From Lethocerus indicus (lineage: Eukaryota; Arthropoda; Insecta; Hemiptera; Belostomatidae): a stretch of DNA of 64,000 nucleotides. Below the pieces are notes generated by a model that saw only the letters and a list, made by a program, of their open reading frames with translations, was not told where the DNA came from and did no database searches. The DNA is taken from NCBI GenBank assembly GCA_019843655.1, contig JACDQD010000005.1, positions 1,701,575 through 1,765,574 on the forward strand, given 5' to 3'. The translations under genes and the position numbers were made by a program. How positions within the stretch are numbered: position 1 is the first letter of the stretch; the number at the start of each line of letters is the position of its first letter. This document shows, one piece after another, positions 1 through 11,538 of this stretch.

Positions 1-867
1 TCGAGAAAGAAAAAATTAGCCAGGTACTTTGTACTTTATCAATAAAAGTGCAGGCAAATACAAATTACTATTGTTCAGGGAATGTAATTTCAGTACTTAG
101 TATTGTAAATATTATACACCTGTTTAGAATAATATAACAACCAGTCAAACTTAATAGCTCTGTAATGTTCTTTGAGCATACTGTAATTCACAAGCCATTT
201 TATTTAAGGCATTATGTAGGAAATATTACAAAAACAAATTAATATTTTACGACTGTTGCACTGCATTAGATTATTCTTAACATTCTAAAAGTTAACTAAT
301 TACATTAGAAGATACAAGTAAAAATATATAAATATGTTAAAAAAAATACAAAGCACGTGCTACAACATGTTTGAATCCTCAAATATATTTCAGGCACTCA
401 AGTTTGAGTGGAAACATTTATTCTACTTTACTAAAAACTGTTAACATCGGGCAGTAAATTTGAGATCTTTCACAGAAGTGAACATGATAATATAGATAAG
501 TGATTTAGGTCATGACCTAAAAATAGATCAATGATCCCTTTATAGAGGATATTGAATGTACCTTCAGAAAGGAGGTACGTAATTTCTGAATTCGTTCATT
601 CAATTATGAAAAAACATTACAAAAAAAATTTGTATGGGTTCCAGATATAATCTCAGGTAAATTGTCTATCAGGTGGTGAGTGGAATACAGTATACAGTTT
701 TGGCTTGGTGCAATGAATTTTAAACAGGCGAAGAAATATTACAAAAGACTAAGTGTAAGATCTGTTCTATATTATGAAATGATCAATATTTTTAGAACTT
801 CATTTAAATTGAAGATTTTCCAAAAAGAGAGAACGATACCAAACACATAAGTGGGGGCAGTACTTAC
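1..867 (-). other. ZCCHC14-like intron downstream of exon 4 (5' part)
   Basis: AT-rich sequence after the exon 4 donor (GAA|GTAAGT at 868/867). I see no further exon or recognisable repeat, so the next exon should lie outside the window. Confidence 0.6.
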
Positions 868-3800
868 TTCGGGGTCATGAGAATCAACCTTCTTTTTGAT
901 ATTCATGTCAATGGTCGGTCCGATGCCATTGGTAGGAACTTGTTTTGTGAGTATAGACCTCAGTTGGATGATCGCACTCTGCGGCAGACCTTTGTCCCTC
1001 AACTCATCATCACTCATCCGACTTAACTGAAATTTTAAAACAATTTATAAATACATATTTTCTGAATGAAGAATTCAAGAAGAACAAATATAAATTAACA
1101 GGTTAAAGACCCACGCATATGATATCAATGACAAAGAAATAGTTGAAACAATATTTAATATTTTTATTATTTCAATGTCCATAAATGACACATAAATTGT
1201 ATTATAGTTTATTCCAGGCCGAGATCAATAGTCTACCCAAAAGACAAGATGAGTAGTAACAATTGAATTGAACAGATTGAAAAGATTATGTAACTAACAT
1301 AAATCAACTATGCTTATGCTTGAGTTTACAGTATAATACTTGGATGAATCAAAAAATTTATTTTAATGCAGTATTCATATTATAAACTCTGTAAACCTAG
1401 TGTTAAAATGCCAAGTGCACGTGCTGTCACCCATCCGCCAGTACTAACCACGCCCGATGTTGCATAACTTTGAATGAGAACTGGTTTTTACAACTGGCAA
1501 TTTTAATCTATAACTGAAGGGGAGTAAAATCTCGATAAATTGAAATGTGACCCGAAAGATACAGGGGCCCATAGAGGGTTAACAGTAGATTTTTAAAAGT
1601 CAGAGATACAACTTAAAATGAATTAGAGTTCCCAAAAATATTAATTTTGTTAATAACACAGAGTAACAAAGTGTTCTGTTTGTCACAACAACAAAGTGTT
1701 ACATTATGTTGAAAATGTGTACAATCAAAAATGCTCATCTGGTAGGTGTTGTTAGTTCAATTCAGAAACGTGACAGAAAATAAGTATTAGAGGCACTGAA
1801 ATATGAGGAAATATTTGACCAAATATTTAATTAATACCTGATTGCATATTTAAATTTTGAAATACTCATAATACTTCTTAAAATATTCAAACTGCGTAGA
1901 TAGCGTATTGAGTTTTCCGTTTAAAAGAAACATGAGTTGGACTTGATTGTTTAAATGTATAATATTTCTTAACACCAACATGTTAATAATTTGATAGGGA
2001 ATTATATTAGATGGTTTAGACACTGGTACTAGCCATGCTGCTAAAAAATATGAAAACAACAATGTCAATTTTAGTCCATAAATGAAGGTTTTTTTTTAAC
2101 TTTTTTATTTTGCACAAACAACTTTTACAGTTATAGGTGCAATTGATACATGTATATTTTTCACGTGTTTGTCTCAATAAAGAGACCACCCAGTGATGGT
2201 GCTTTTGACACAATGATCTCTGGGCCAGTGGCGTTTAAGCCGTCGTGGTGGGGATAGTGGATGGGTAAAAGAGGAAACAGGATGAACGAGTGGATTAGGA
2301 TGAGGAAAAAGGCGGGAGTGGAACTTCGGGAACTGAGATTTTGTGACTTCGTCGACTGTTGGTATGATGAGGTCATGGTGGATTGTGTGGTTAGAAACAT
2401 ACCAGGGAGCATTAAGGATGGTGCGAAGGACTTTTGATTGGATGCGAGCGATGTCGGATGTCTCGGTGGAACCCCATAGCTCAATACCGTATGCCCATGT
2501 CGGTTTGAGTATCGCTTTGTATATTGTTAGTTTGTTACTTAAGGTCAATTTCGATGTCCGTTTTAGTAATGGCCTTAAGAGTCCAAATTTTCTGTCTAAG
2601 TCGATTCTTTTGAGTCGGGATATAACTGAAGGGGAAGACTAAATTCAATACCTGATCAGGGTTGTAGTTCTGGAGGCTGGTAATGAAAGAGGGCATCTCC
2701 TTGCCCAACGTTTCCCTGAGCGCGTCTGTCGGAGGCGGGACCCTTGGCGGGGGGAAAGCCGGCTTGATGCGCTGAGAGGGCGGCGGCTGCGCAGAGGCAG
2801 AGGCGGAGGCGGAGGCGGTGGCGGTGGCGGAGGCAGTGGGCTGAGGGGGGGTGCCCGGGCGGCTGGGCGAATTCGACTGGCAGGGCGACGACGTGCGGCT
2901 GCCGACTAGGGGCGACGGCGACGAGCCCTCCTGCGCCGGCGGAGGCTGTGGCGGCTGCTGCTGGGGCGGCGGGGGCGGGCCCTGCCCCACAGGCTGGTGG
3001 GGGGGGCACCAGCCCCCGCTGTTCATCATCATGGCCGCCGCTACCGCCGCAGCGCTACCCCCGTGCGTTCCGAATCCCAACCTCATAGCCCCTAAATCGT
3101 GCAGGTTCACTAGATGATCACCTGCACAAAACATTCCTGTGACTGCGAACAAAATATATAGAAACAATTATATTAGACATAATTGGACCAGCGAGATACA
3201 AAACATAAAATCATAAAAACTTGCCACCAAATTAAACGTTCGGTATTCCAGTAAACAGTTGACGCATAAAGGTTTATATATAAATCTGTTATCACTTCTG
3301 GTAGGATCACATAATGTTGTAGGAAGACCCCTGTTGTTCCAGGATTTTTAATTTTTCATCCAGAGTTTTTACCATTTCCTTCCAGGGGTTTGTTTACTTC
3401 CCCAGGAATGGGTAAAAACTCCTCCAATGGAACCCACTCGTGTGAACAAAGTTGTAGATCTCTTGTTAAAAAAACTAGGCCAAAATGTTAAACCTAAAAA
3501 ACTTTGTTGTACATTTAAAATTTGGTATAATACATGCGATGAAACTATTTTAATAACAAGGTGGCGGTGTTTTAAATAATTGCGAAGATTTTAATCTAAT
3601 TTTCGTACAAAATAATCCACCCTAAGACTAAGTGAGAGTTAAGAAAAATGCTATTAACACCAGAGATGTACCTAACCTGGGTTGCATTACCATCTCCCTC
3701 TTACTGAATTTTAAATAGTGTCATTGTAAGTGAAGGGACTAATTATATTTGTTGTATTCGCATGAAATAAAACATGCTGTCACAAGAGAAACAAACAAAC

Positions 3801-6800
3801 AAAAGCTTGTTCCATTACTGTGCACTATATTAACAACTCTGGCCACTGCGCAGATTTGATCTAAATTATTGAGTTGAGAGCGACAAATGGGGTCAGTACT
3901 GTGGAAATGCAAGAAATAGATACACCGTGGGCACTCTAAAAAAATCATGTAAAGGACAATCAAGTTCTTTCTACACTAGAATTTAGCACTTTTCTGGTAG
4001 TTAAGAGTTTTAAAAATCCACCAGTTCATGTTTATTTGATATTCCTATACAATATAAGTGAATAATTAGAATATTATTTTATATGTCCAAAAAAATAATT
4101 CAGAACATTTAGAAATAAAATTAAGAAACCAAATAAATTATAAATGATATTGGTTAAACCAAGTAACAATATGTTTAAGCTGAAAGAAATTATTTTAATT
4201 GCAGTAATTAATCTTATATTTCAGATTATATACTCATGTAATGCACCCATAAAATGAAATAGAAGTCTGTAATAATGGTCAAACATAAACAATTTATAAA
4301 ATATATAAAGTGTATGGTTCATACGGTGAATGAAGAAATAAATTAGGATTTTAAAATTGCGGTCATCTTTCATCCCATAAAACAATCATTAAACAAAATA
4401 AATCTAAAAGTGTTTGTCATATATTAATCAAGATTTCAGCCAATATTTCAGCACAAATAATCTAATTATAATTGATGATATAATTAATAGATCAAAATGA
4501 AAAAATCATATTATTAAAAAGAAACACTTCAGCCAGGAATGCATATGATCATGTGGTCAGTAATATTAATTTATGCTGACTGGCAAAGAAATGTTTTAAT
4601 GCCATATCACATACATTAATATTATAAAAACATGAAATGTCACTTTATTTTATTAAATGTCTGAACACATTTATTCTGATAATTTAAAAGTGATAAAGAA
4701 AAAGTATATAATTAATAATTTACACCATTAACAAAAGAATGAGTTAAGGAAACAATAAAAAAAATCTCAGATATACAAAGATAGAAACACATAGAAAACT
4801 TGGAAACAATTTCATTCCATGAGTAAATAAATGGGACCATATCATGAATGGGCTGAAGAATTGAATGAAAATTTTAGATAATGAAACAAACTATTCGGCA
4901 CTTATATCCCATCCAAGGGGAAATACCTGATTTGTTCAAGGATAGGATATGAATTGGGACCTGTCCAGTCTTTTTTGGATTTATTTTCAGTTTTAACAAT
5001 TTTTTAGGTGGAAATTAGACTATTGATAAAAAATATGTTATAAAAGACATTTGTTAACATTAGAACTTAAAAAGTTTTTTTATGAGTTACAACTTAATAA
5101 AATTATAGTTTTCAAAAATATTCATTTTGTTACTAACAGAAAGTAACAAAGTGTCCTCTTTGTCACAACAACAAAGTGTTACATTATGTTAAAAATGTGT
5201 ACAATCAAAAATGCTCATCTGGTAGGTGGCATTAGTTCAGTTCAGAAATGTGACAGAAAATAGGCATTAGAGGCACTGAAATGTCAGGAAATATTTGACC
5301 AAATATTTAATTGATACCTGATTGCATATTTAAATTTTGAAATACTCAATATACTTCTTAAAATGTTCAAACTGCATATGTACATTGATAGCTTATTGAG
5401 TTTTCCATTAAAGAGAAACATGAGTTAGACTTGGTTGTTAAATGTATATTTCTGAACACCAACATGTTAATAATTTGATAGGGAACAATAATAGACAGTT
5501 TAGACATTGGTACTAGCCATGTTACTAAAAAATGAGCATTTTGCACACAACGTATGAAAACATGTATTCAACATAAAAAAAAATGAAGACAAGACCAGAC
5601 ACACTAAAAATAAATAACTAATAACATTCTATTCTCAAGAGAGAAAATGGAGATATGAGATCATATTTATGAGGACTGTAATCACATAATTTTTGCTACA
5701 TAGTAAGTAAGATGGTCGGGACATTTAAAATCATAGTGAATCAAATAACATTTGAATCAACAGATAATCACAACATCAGCCTATTGTTGTTTGCACTTGT
5801 AAGAACATAAATACAGTACTAATGATTTTATTGGCCATATCAATCAGTTGGACAAATTCAACTTTCTGCAAACACTCAAAATATTCCAGCAGCAAACAAT
5901 GTTAATAAATGCCAAAGGTTAGAATATTGTTTACAACTTCTAAAAACATCGGAAACAAAATAGATAAATTCGTATTTTGATAGTATAATGATCTTGGAAT
6001 AGGTTTTGATATGATAATTCTCTTGTCTACAAAGATAAAATAATAACTGTTCACAAATTAAGATTTTTAGATTTTGAATCACATCTAAAAGAAAGATTCT
6101 TACAGATTATAATGAAAGTCCTTTTTTTAAAACTTTACATATTTTATTGTAACATCTTAGAACTGTTTATATTTAGAAATGCACATGGGACATCATATAT
6201 CACAGTAAATATCAAGAGTGAGAATTTATGTGATGGGTTTTCTCTTTGAATTTATGTTCATAGATTACAAACAAATTTCATATGGTCAGCCAGTTAGTTC
6301 AATGAAAAACACATTTGATAATTGGGCATCGGCAATGGGCAGTTAAATTTGACATCTATATATATTCCTTTCTTCATTCTTATTACCAGAATGAAGTGAT
6401 AAACAGAAAAAGGTAAGCATGTAAAATTAAGTGTTTTAATACAACTCTACATCAAGAATATATAACTATTTAAAATGCAAATAATAATAAAAACCAAAGC
6501 CCATTTTTTATAAAAAATATGTTTTTAAATTTGTACTCCAAAATTTCTATAAATAATGAGATGAAGTAGAAACCACATCGAATTTCTTTAGGCCATGAAA
6601 TATAGGAGGGTGAGCATTATAGAGCACATGGCCAGAGATATATAAAGTGACATTATTATTAAAATACGTTGCAAATGAATATTTTCAGTTATTTCTAACT
6701 CCTCAAGAGGTAAAAAATGAGTATGCACAAAGCCAACAACGACAACAGCAAATATTCTAGAAAATTCAATAACGCCTTCACGTCATTAAGATGAAAAAAC

Positions 6801-8521
6801 TGTAACTGAAAGAATCTATTCACTGTCACACTAAAGAGGTATTATCAGTATAAAATTATAGAATGTATTTAACATTACAAAGTGACTAAACATGTGACAA
6901 ACTGCAGCTTGTTAGTTACTTCACATATATACTTTTTTATAACCTCTTCCTGAACTATTTCCCAAAATAATTGAATTCAATATTTAAATGAATGAGGGTT
7001 ATAATTACCTGTTAGATGAGGTGAGGGAATGGGTGCACACTGCCCAGTATTGGTAACTCCAAGTATCTGTGGTTCATCCATTGAAATGCAATTCTGGTAA
7101 CTCTGTATAAAATCATAAAATTATGAAAGTGGGAGAAGGAAAACCGAGAGAAATTAACAAGGTCTCTGATGCAGAGACTACATGCAGTGATACATAAATC
7201 CACCTAAACTGACTGGAACACAGTTTGAAAATTGACTTTATGTTAGTATAATAACTAAGATGGTGTGAATAAAATTCTTTTAAGTATTAATTGAATATGT
7301 GTTATGTCAGTTCAAGAAACCATATCGAGAAAAGAGTATGCATGGTGTTAACTTGGTTATGAACGTTATTTAATTGTACGCTTTATGTTAGGCAGTGTAA
7401 AACATATAAATGTCCAAATTTAGAAACAATAAAATTTTAAATCCTACGGGAATGTATAATAATGCAAGATATAAAATCTATGCAAACCAAAAGAAAGTTT
7501 TTGGGCCAAAGTTACACTGAAAGGTTAGGAATGAAAACAAGACCGCATTGCTCTGAAATATGCATAAAGAAAACTCAAACAAAGCAACTTTTGTTAAATG
7601 AAAAATAAAGGAATAAAAAGTTATAAAATGTTATAAATTTAACAAGAAATGGGAAGGTTACCTAGCTTTAAAAAACTTTTTTTTACAGACAGGCCTTGTG
7701 AAAACATAAAAGGGTGAAATTCACACAACTAATCTTAAGAGCTAAGTATAACCTTATACGAATATCAGTTCACGAAATAACTTCTTTTTAGCTGCATACA
7801 TAAAAAGTAACACACATATTATAAAACTACATCGTACTGGATATCCCCTTCGCATATATTCAGGTTAATTACACTCAGATATAAAGCAATTTCAAGAAAC
7901 ATAAATCGAGGTCAAAAAAGATTTACCGGTCAAACAATTTACCTGTAAAGGTGGCGGTTTATCGTGAAGAGAGTCGTGGAGTGGAGGCGCAGGGGTAAAA
8001 TTTTGTTTAGTCCTGGTCACACTCTGTTCATAAAACCTAAACTCTTCTTCTTGAAGTCTATTACAAATTTTTTCCAGGGTGATTTTCTGTTCGTAGGAAA
8101 ACGCAGGGTGGTTCAAAGCGAGGGTGTAAATCAACAAGAGGTCGTCCAGTGTCTCTTCGGTGAGGACGCCGGTCTTGAGGAGGGTGTTGAGGTCGTCGTT
8201 CTTGGTGAGGACAGTGAAAATGGTGTTTGAGCAGGCATAGTTGCAGGAGTAGAGGAGCGATACGTAGAGGGCTAGCTTGGTGCGCGCCCGGTGGGAGGCT
8301 ATACTGGCGAGGTCGGCCGAGCCCACCTCCGCCGGGCTATTCGCCTCAACCTCCGTCTGGCGCAGTTCGTGGAAGTCCCTCTTGCCGAGCTCCTCCACAC
8401 ATGTGCCCAAGAACCGCAGCTCGAACGGTAGGCACAGGTGAAGCAAACTGCACATCACATCGGTACGTTTATAGCTTTTTAAACTTTTAAACCACGTCAC
8501 AACATCTTTTTTACACACCAT
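868..8521 (-). CDS. ZCCHC14: ZCCHC14-like SAM-domain protein, N-terminal 434 residues (3' end outside window)
   Basis: Four exons on the minus strand: 8521-7943, 7102-7009, 3121-2652 and 1026-868. All have consensus acceptors and donors, and the phases (0, 1, 0, 0) join without a break. Residues 1-193 match the conserved N-terminal region of vertebrate ZCCHC14/ZCCHC2 (segments such as LPFELRFLG and the ALNHPAFSYEQ stretch). Exon 3 is low-complexity: an alanine run, proline/glutamine tracts and an alternating Thr/Ser-Ala repeat. A SAM domain starts at the end of exon 3 (FITSLQNYNPDQ) and continues in exon 4 (LSRMSDDELRDKGLP). Vertebrate ZCCHC14 binds RNA stem-loops through its SAM domain and recruits TENT4 poly(A) polymerases; that role is known for the family and only inferred here. 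I chose the second in-frame Met (8521), because family members start just before this conserved stretch; a Met seven codons upstream (8542) is possible. The CCHC zinc knuckle expected at the C terminus would lie left of position 1. Family assignment is strong, but separating ZCCHC14 from ZCCHC2 rests on the SAM domain. Confidence 0.85.
1524..1578 (+). mobile_element. TTAA MITE, truncated copy (one end only)
   Basis: The sequence matches the right end of the complete copy at 48,031-48,260, ending in GGCCCATAGAGGG followed by TTAA at 1579-1582. The other end is missing. Confidence 0.7.
1579..2060. repeat. Duplicated intronic segment, copy 1
   Basis: The segment aligns over almost its whole length, by eye about 85-90% identical with small indels, with 5053-5570 in the same orientation. 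Shared landmarks include GTTACATTATGTT, TGCTCATCTGGTAGGTG and CACCAACATGTTAATAATT. The left edge coincides with the TTAA target site of the MITE end at 1524-1578. It encodes no protein I recognise. Confidence 0.8.
2087..2640 (-). mobile_element. Jockey-like LINE, 5'-truncated reverse-transcriptase fragment
   Basis: Reading on the minus strand, the fragment encodes the end of a Jockey-clade reverse transcriptase and the region after it: KLTIYKAILKPTWAYGIELWG, then SKVLRTILNAPWYV and IPTVDEVTK. A frame break separates this from an upstream remnant near 2,540-2,610. It ends in an A/T-rich tail around 2,087-2,110. The fragment reaches to about a dozen bases from the exon 3 donor of the ZCCHC14-like gene. 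It is a dead copy; related fragments lie near 30.7, 40.9 and 50.1 kb. Confidence 0.85.
3285..3420 (+). repeat. Possible MITE fragment related to 18,505-18,670
   Basis: The block TTATCACTTCTGGTAGGATC followed by CATAATGTTGTAGG resembles both arms of the foldback repeat in TCAIM intron 4. Only one arm is clear here. Confidence 0.45.
5053..5570. repeat. Duplicated intronic segment, copy 2
   Basis: Direct-orientation partner of 1579-2060, about 3.5 kb away on the other side of exon 3. At its left edge the site reads TTTGTTAACATTAG without the MITE end that borders copy 1. The copies differ by scattered substitutions and small indels, so the duplication is not recent. Confidence 0.8.
7103..7942 (-). 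other. ZCCHC14-like intron 1 (840 bp)
   Basis: Bounded by the donor CAG|GTAAAT at 7943/7942 and the acceptor TTATACAG|AGTTAC at 7103/7102. AT-rich; nothing else recognised inside. Confidence 0.7.
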
Positions 8522-9076
8522 TTCCAGAAACCATTGATACAATTTAAGGGGTGGAAGGTCTGGGCTCTTGTTCGGTTATCAATTAGCGGGGGCGCTCTGG
8601 CCGGTGGCTCTCCTCTCTCGCTTACTCTCTCTCTCTCCGGCGCCCGCTCCGATTCCCTCGACCGACCCCGAATCCTACCTTTTACCGATCGGCCACTTAA
8701 AAAACATACCGCGATAAATAAAAGGCTAAAACTGATAAATAAATCGTGTTTTTCTGATACTTCCCTATAGTTAATTCTTTGACCAACTGACTCCTCCGAG
8801 TAAGGAAAGCCTTCTAGATCTGGCGAGACTCGTCCTCGCGTACTGTCCCCCATACACCGCTGCCCTATAACGAACACGGTACCTTTTTTTAAAATTCGAA
8901 TCTAAAAGATTTCCGTTATTTCAAATTATTTCCACGAGGCCCCACTCCGGCCGCCGTCAGAACAATATTAATCCGAATAATGTTTGTCCGACTGTTGGAC
9001 ACAACACATGTGGGCCGTGTCTTGTTAGGCTATTGGTGTGTGCGTCTCTTTACGGGTGGTAGGAAAAAAAATTAAC
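8522..9076. promoter_or_regulatory. Bidirectional promoter between ZCCHC14-like gene and EMC4
   Basis: The two start codons face away from each other, 555 bp apart, so both 5' UTRs and promoters must fit here unless a distant noncoding exon exists. The stretch is CpG-containing and holds a CT-rich tract (about 8,600-8,640), in contrast to the CpG-poor introns to the left. I see no convincing TATA box. Exact start sites cannot be placed by eye. Confidence 0.6.
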
Positions 9077-10173
9077 ATGTCCGTATCGGTATCCCGTTCC
9101 AATAACAGAAAATTCAAATGGTCTTTGGATTTCACTCCGAGGTAATTTCCTCATTTTACGTGGACGCCCCCCTTTCCCCAAAACACGTATCAATTTTGAC
9201 TGGGTTGCTTGAATTGAGGGGCTGTTTTTTTACAGGACGAAACAGGAAAAGGTCGTGGACCTGGCTTCGCCGCCCGGTTACAACCCTTCTGTCAGTCAGG
9301 TTTACACGGAAACTTCCATGGAATCTGATTCTAATCACCTGATTATTAAAAAAGCCTGGGACTTAGCGTTGGGCCCTCTCAAACAAGTAAGATCGGACTG
9401 TGCCATTCACTTCTGACGCTTTCTGTTACTTAAAATTTCAGTTTGTTTTTCATATTTTTTATTATAACAGCTATTTTATCGCACTTACGAGATTCAAAAT
9501 CAATTTTTAATTTAATTAAAATGGTATACAAAATATACTGTTGATTGAAACAATTCTAGTATGATTGTAGTATTTAACTTATCAATCAGAATAGCTATTC
9601 CCTGATGTTATTATCAATTGAAATCTTAAGATAATTATGAGTGTTGCTCTAGTTTTGAAATATTGTTAAAATTATGGTTTAATTTTTGTGTAATTGGGGC
9701 TTTGTTTAGAGTCAAAAATCGCAACCATTGTTAATAATTTTTTTTTAGGTTCCTATGAATCTCTTCATAATGTACATGTCGGGTAACTCCATATCGATAT
9801 TTCCAATAATGATGGTCGGAATGTTGGTCATCAGACCTGTCAAAGCTCTCTTCACAATGCAGAACAGTAAGTTATCGGTGCCAAGTTTATATCCCTATAA
9901 GGAATCCGTTTGTTTGTATGCTGTTATTTCACCTCTCAAATACTCGCATGATTTTACTTTTATGTAATAATTTCAGCCTTCAAAATGATCGAGGGCAGCC
10001 ACGCTGCGGGTCAGAAGTTTGTCTATTTCCTGGGAAACATAGTCAACATAGCATTGGCTCTGTACAAATGTCAGTCTATGGGACTTCTGCCTTCTCACGC
10101 TTCAGACTGGCTGGCTTTCGTTGAGCCCCAGATGCAAATGGAATTTTCTGGAGGAGGCGTTGTACTGTCGTAG
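9077..10173 (+). CDS. EMC4: ER membrane protein complex subunit 4
   Basis: Four exons: 9077-9141, 9236-9386, 9749-9866 and 9977-10173. Phases fit, giving 176 residues (human EMC4 is about 183). The conserved block starts at [12 protein letters not shown] and runs through [42 protein letters not shown] and SDWLAFVEP to the C-terminal EFSGGG, which is diagnostic of the EMC4/TMEM85 family. Two hydrophobic segments are visible, one in exon 3 ([15 protein letters not shown]) and one in exon 4 ([14 protein letters not shown]). The family is part of the EMC insertase, which places transmembrane helices of client proteins into the ER membrane. The start ATG follows an A-rich context (TTAACATGT) and gives the usual short basic N terminus before FKWSLDF. 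The gene is divergent from the ZCCHC14-like gene and convergent with the STMP1-like gene. Confidence 0.97.
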
Positions 10174-10337
10174 GAAACTGATCAGCGCTTGTGCAGGCGA
10201 AATTGTGTCAATTATCAACAGGACAGTGCGAGGGAGAACATTTGCGAAAAAAGAATTGTATTTAAAATCCATTATTTATAATGTATATTATTAAATTATT
10301 CTTCATGATAGTGGACATTGGACATCGATTAGCCGAG

Positions 10338-10343
10338 AATAAA
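10338..10343 (+). terminator. Poly(A) signal of EMC4
   Basis: AATAAA lies 165 bases after the EMC4 stop codon, the first such hexamer on this strand downstream of it. Confidence 0.55.
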
Positions 10344-10820
10344 TTATAACAATTGTTTTGCTTCTGTTACATTGCATGTATAATACAACTGAAAATTATT
10401 ATAAAATTAAACCTAAAAATGATATAATTGAGCTAAGTAGTGTGACACATTCCCAGATGAAGGTTGGCCTTGGTGTAATAATTACCCTTCTGATTATTTT
10501 ATGAATTCTTCTCGAGTCAGGAATTAATTGCATCACACACCTTTACATAAAATTATATTAAAATTAAGTATCAATCCCTAACATCTACAAATAATAAGAT
10601 GTTGCCATCTAATACTATACTAGAGTTTACATACTTAACAGAGAATGGTATTTTTGGAATGAAAACTTAAATATTTCTTGTTTGGTAGAATTACAAAATC
10701 AATTCCTCTAATCGCATCTATTTGATATAATGTTTTGAAGATAAAGGAACATGCATGGCACAGTTATATTAACCCATGAAAACCACAATTAACCTGAACA
10801 GAAAACAAAATCTGGAAATT
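10344..10820. other. Convergent gap between EMC4 and STMP1-like gene
   Basis: AT-rich sequence between the two 3' ends. No gene or clear repeat seen. Confidence 0.6.
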
Positions 10821-10826
10821 TTTATT
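10821..10826 (-). terminator. Poly(A) signal of distal STMP1 terminal exon
   Basis: TTTATT on the plus strand reads AATAAA on the minus strand, 24 bases past the stop codon of the distal terminal exon (10850-10939). Confidence 0.5.
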
Positions 10827-10849
10827 GCATTATATTAATCTGTTATGTC

Positions 10850-10939
10850 TCATTTTTTCCCACCACTCTCTTTACCCAACTCGTCGAGGTAGTCTTTCAC
10901 CTTGGTCAGCAGTGTCTGAGGGTCATCTACCTTTTGGAT
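10850..10939 (-). CDS. STMP1: STMP1-like alternative terminal coding exon (distal)
   Basis: This exon is 30 codons including the stop, preceded by the acceptor TTATAG|ATCCAAAAG, and starts in phase 0, so it can replace the exon at 11616-11539 after 11906. It encodes IQKVDDPQTLL, then TKVKDYLDELGKESGGKK, giving a 52-residue isoform with the same membrane helix. Its DPQ...K(V/D)xD(Y/F) pattern resembles the proximal exon (NDPQKVWQDFKDF), so the two look like ancient duplicates. Each has its own AATAAA nearby. Alternatively this one could be a decayed exon, but its intact frame, stop and splice site argue against that. Confidence 0.75.
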   Translation of the reverse strand: MQKVDDPQTLLTKVKDYLDELGKESGGKK

Positions 10940-11523
10940 CTATAACAAAAACGACTATAAAATTAATGACATTCATTTTTTGGATAAAATGTTCCTAAAC
11001 TCAGGCTCTGGCTTTTCTCCCATCGCATTTTCTTCCGTGTTATTTTTTCAAATGCAAAAACATAACAATTTCAGAAATTGAATTCGCGAGAGGAAAGCCA
11101 AAGAGCCTCTATTGTGATATACTGGGTCATACCAAATGCACTTGAAACATTTGTTATTTTAGCATCCGACATGAAGGAATTTCAAATTAAAATTAAAATC
11201 TTAACAGAAATAAAATATTTTGAAGCACATTAAATTAAGAAAACAACATAATTTGATAGAGGATTCAATCCAATTTTAATGTTTAATCTGCAATTGGATA
11301 CAAGAAAATAAGTTGTAATTAAATGTTGTTTATATAAACTACAGTTTACCCCGAATATATTAAGTATTTTTTAGAATGAAGTAGAGACATTTTTATTGTA
11401 ATTATTTTAATAAGTAGGGAACTATTTGGTAATCCACAAATACACCTATTATTCTTATATGTAAATAAGTGAAAACACAACCTTGTTGGGCAGAAACATG
11501 ATTCTTTAACAAGCTTATTTGTT

Positions 11524-11529
11524 TTTATT
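11524..11529 (-). terminator. Poly(A) signal of proximal STMP1 terminal exon
   Basis: AATAAA on the minus strand, about 10 bases past the stop codon at 11539. The spacing is tight but usable; a second hexamer is not obvious nearby. Confidence 0.45.
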
Positions 11530-11538
11530 TATTTAAAT

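Larger units (their letters stand above)
1027..2651 (-). other. ZCCHC14-like intron 3, filled with repeats
   Basis: This intron holds one end of a TTAA MITE (1524-1578), copy 1 of a roughly 480-bp duplicated segment (1579-2060) and a 5'-truncated Jockey-like LINE (2087-2640). Little sequence remains that is not repeat-derived between 1,500 and the exon 3 donor. Confidence 0.7.
3122..7008 (-). other. ZCCHC14-like intron 2 (3.9 kb)
   Basis: AT-rich, CpG-poor intron. It contains a possible MITE half near 3,285-3,420 and copy 2 of the duplicated segment (5053-5570). No exon-like open stretch with matching splice sites was found. Confidence 0.6.

Noticed and set aside
2656..3117. Additional ORFs on both strands over the GC-rich exon
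   Set aside because: They are other frames of ZCCHC14 exon 3, kept open by its low-complexity GC-rich composition.
7012..7203. 63-codon minus-strand ORF
   Set aside because: It reads the ZCCHC14 exon 2 region in the wrong frame; the frame joined by splice sites is SYQNCISMDEPQILG.
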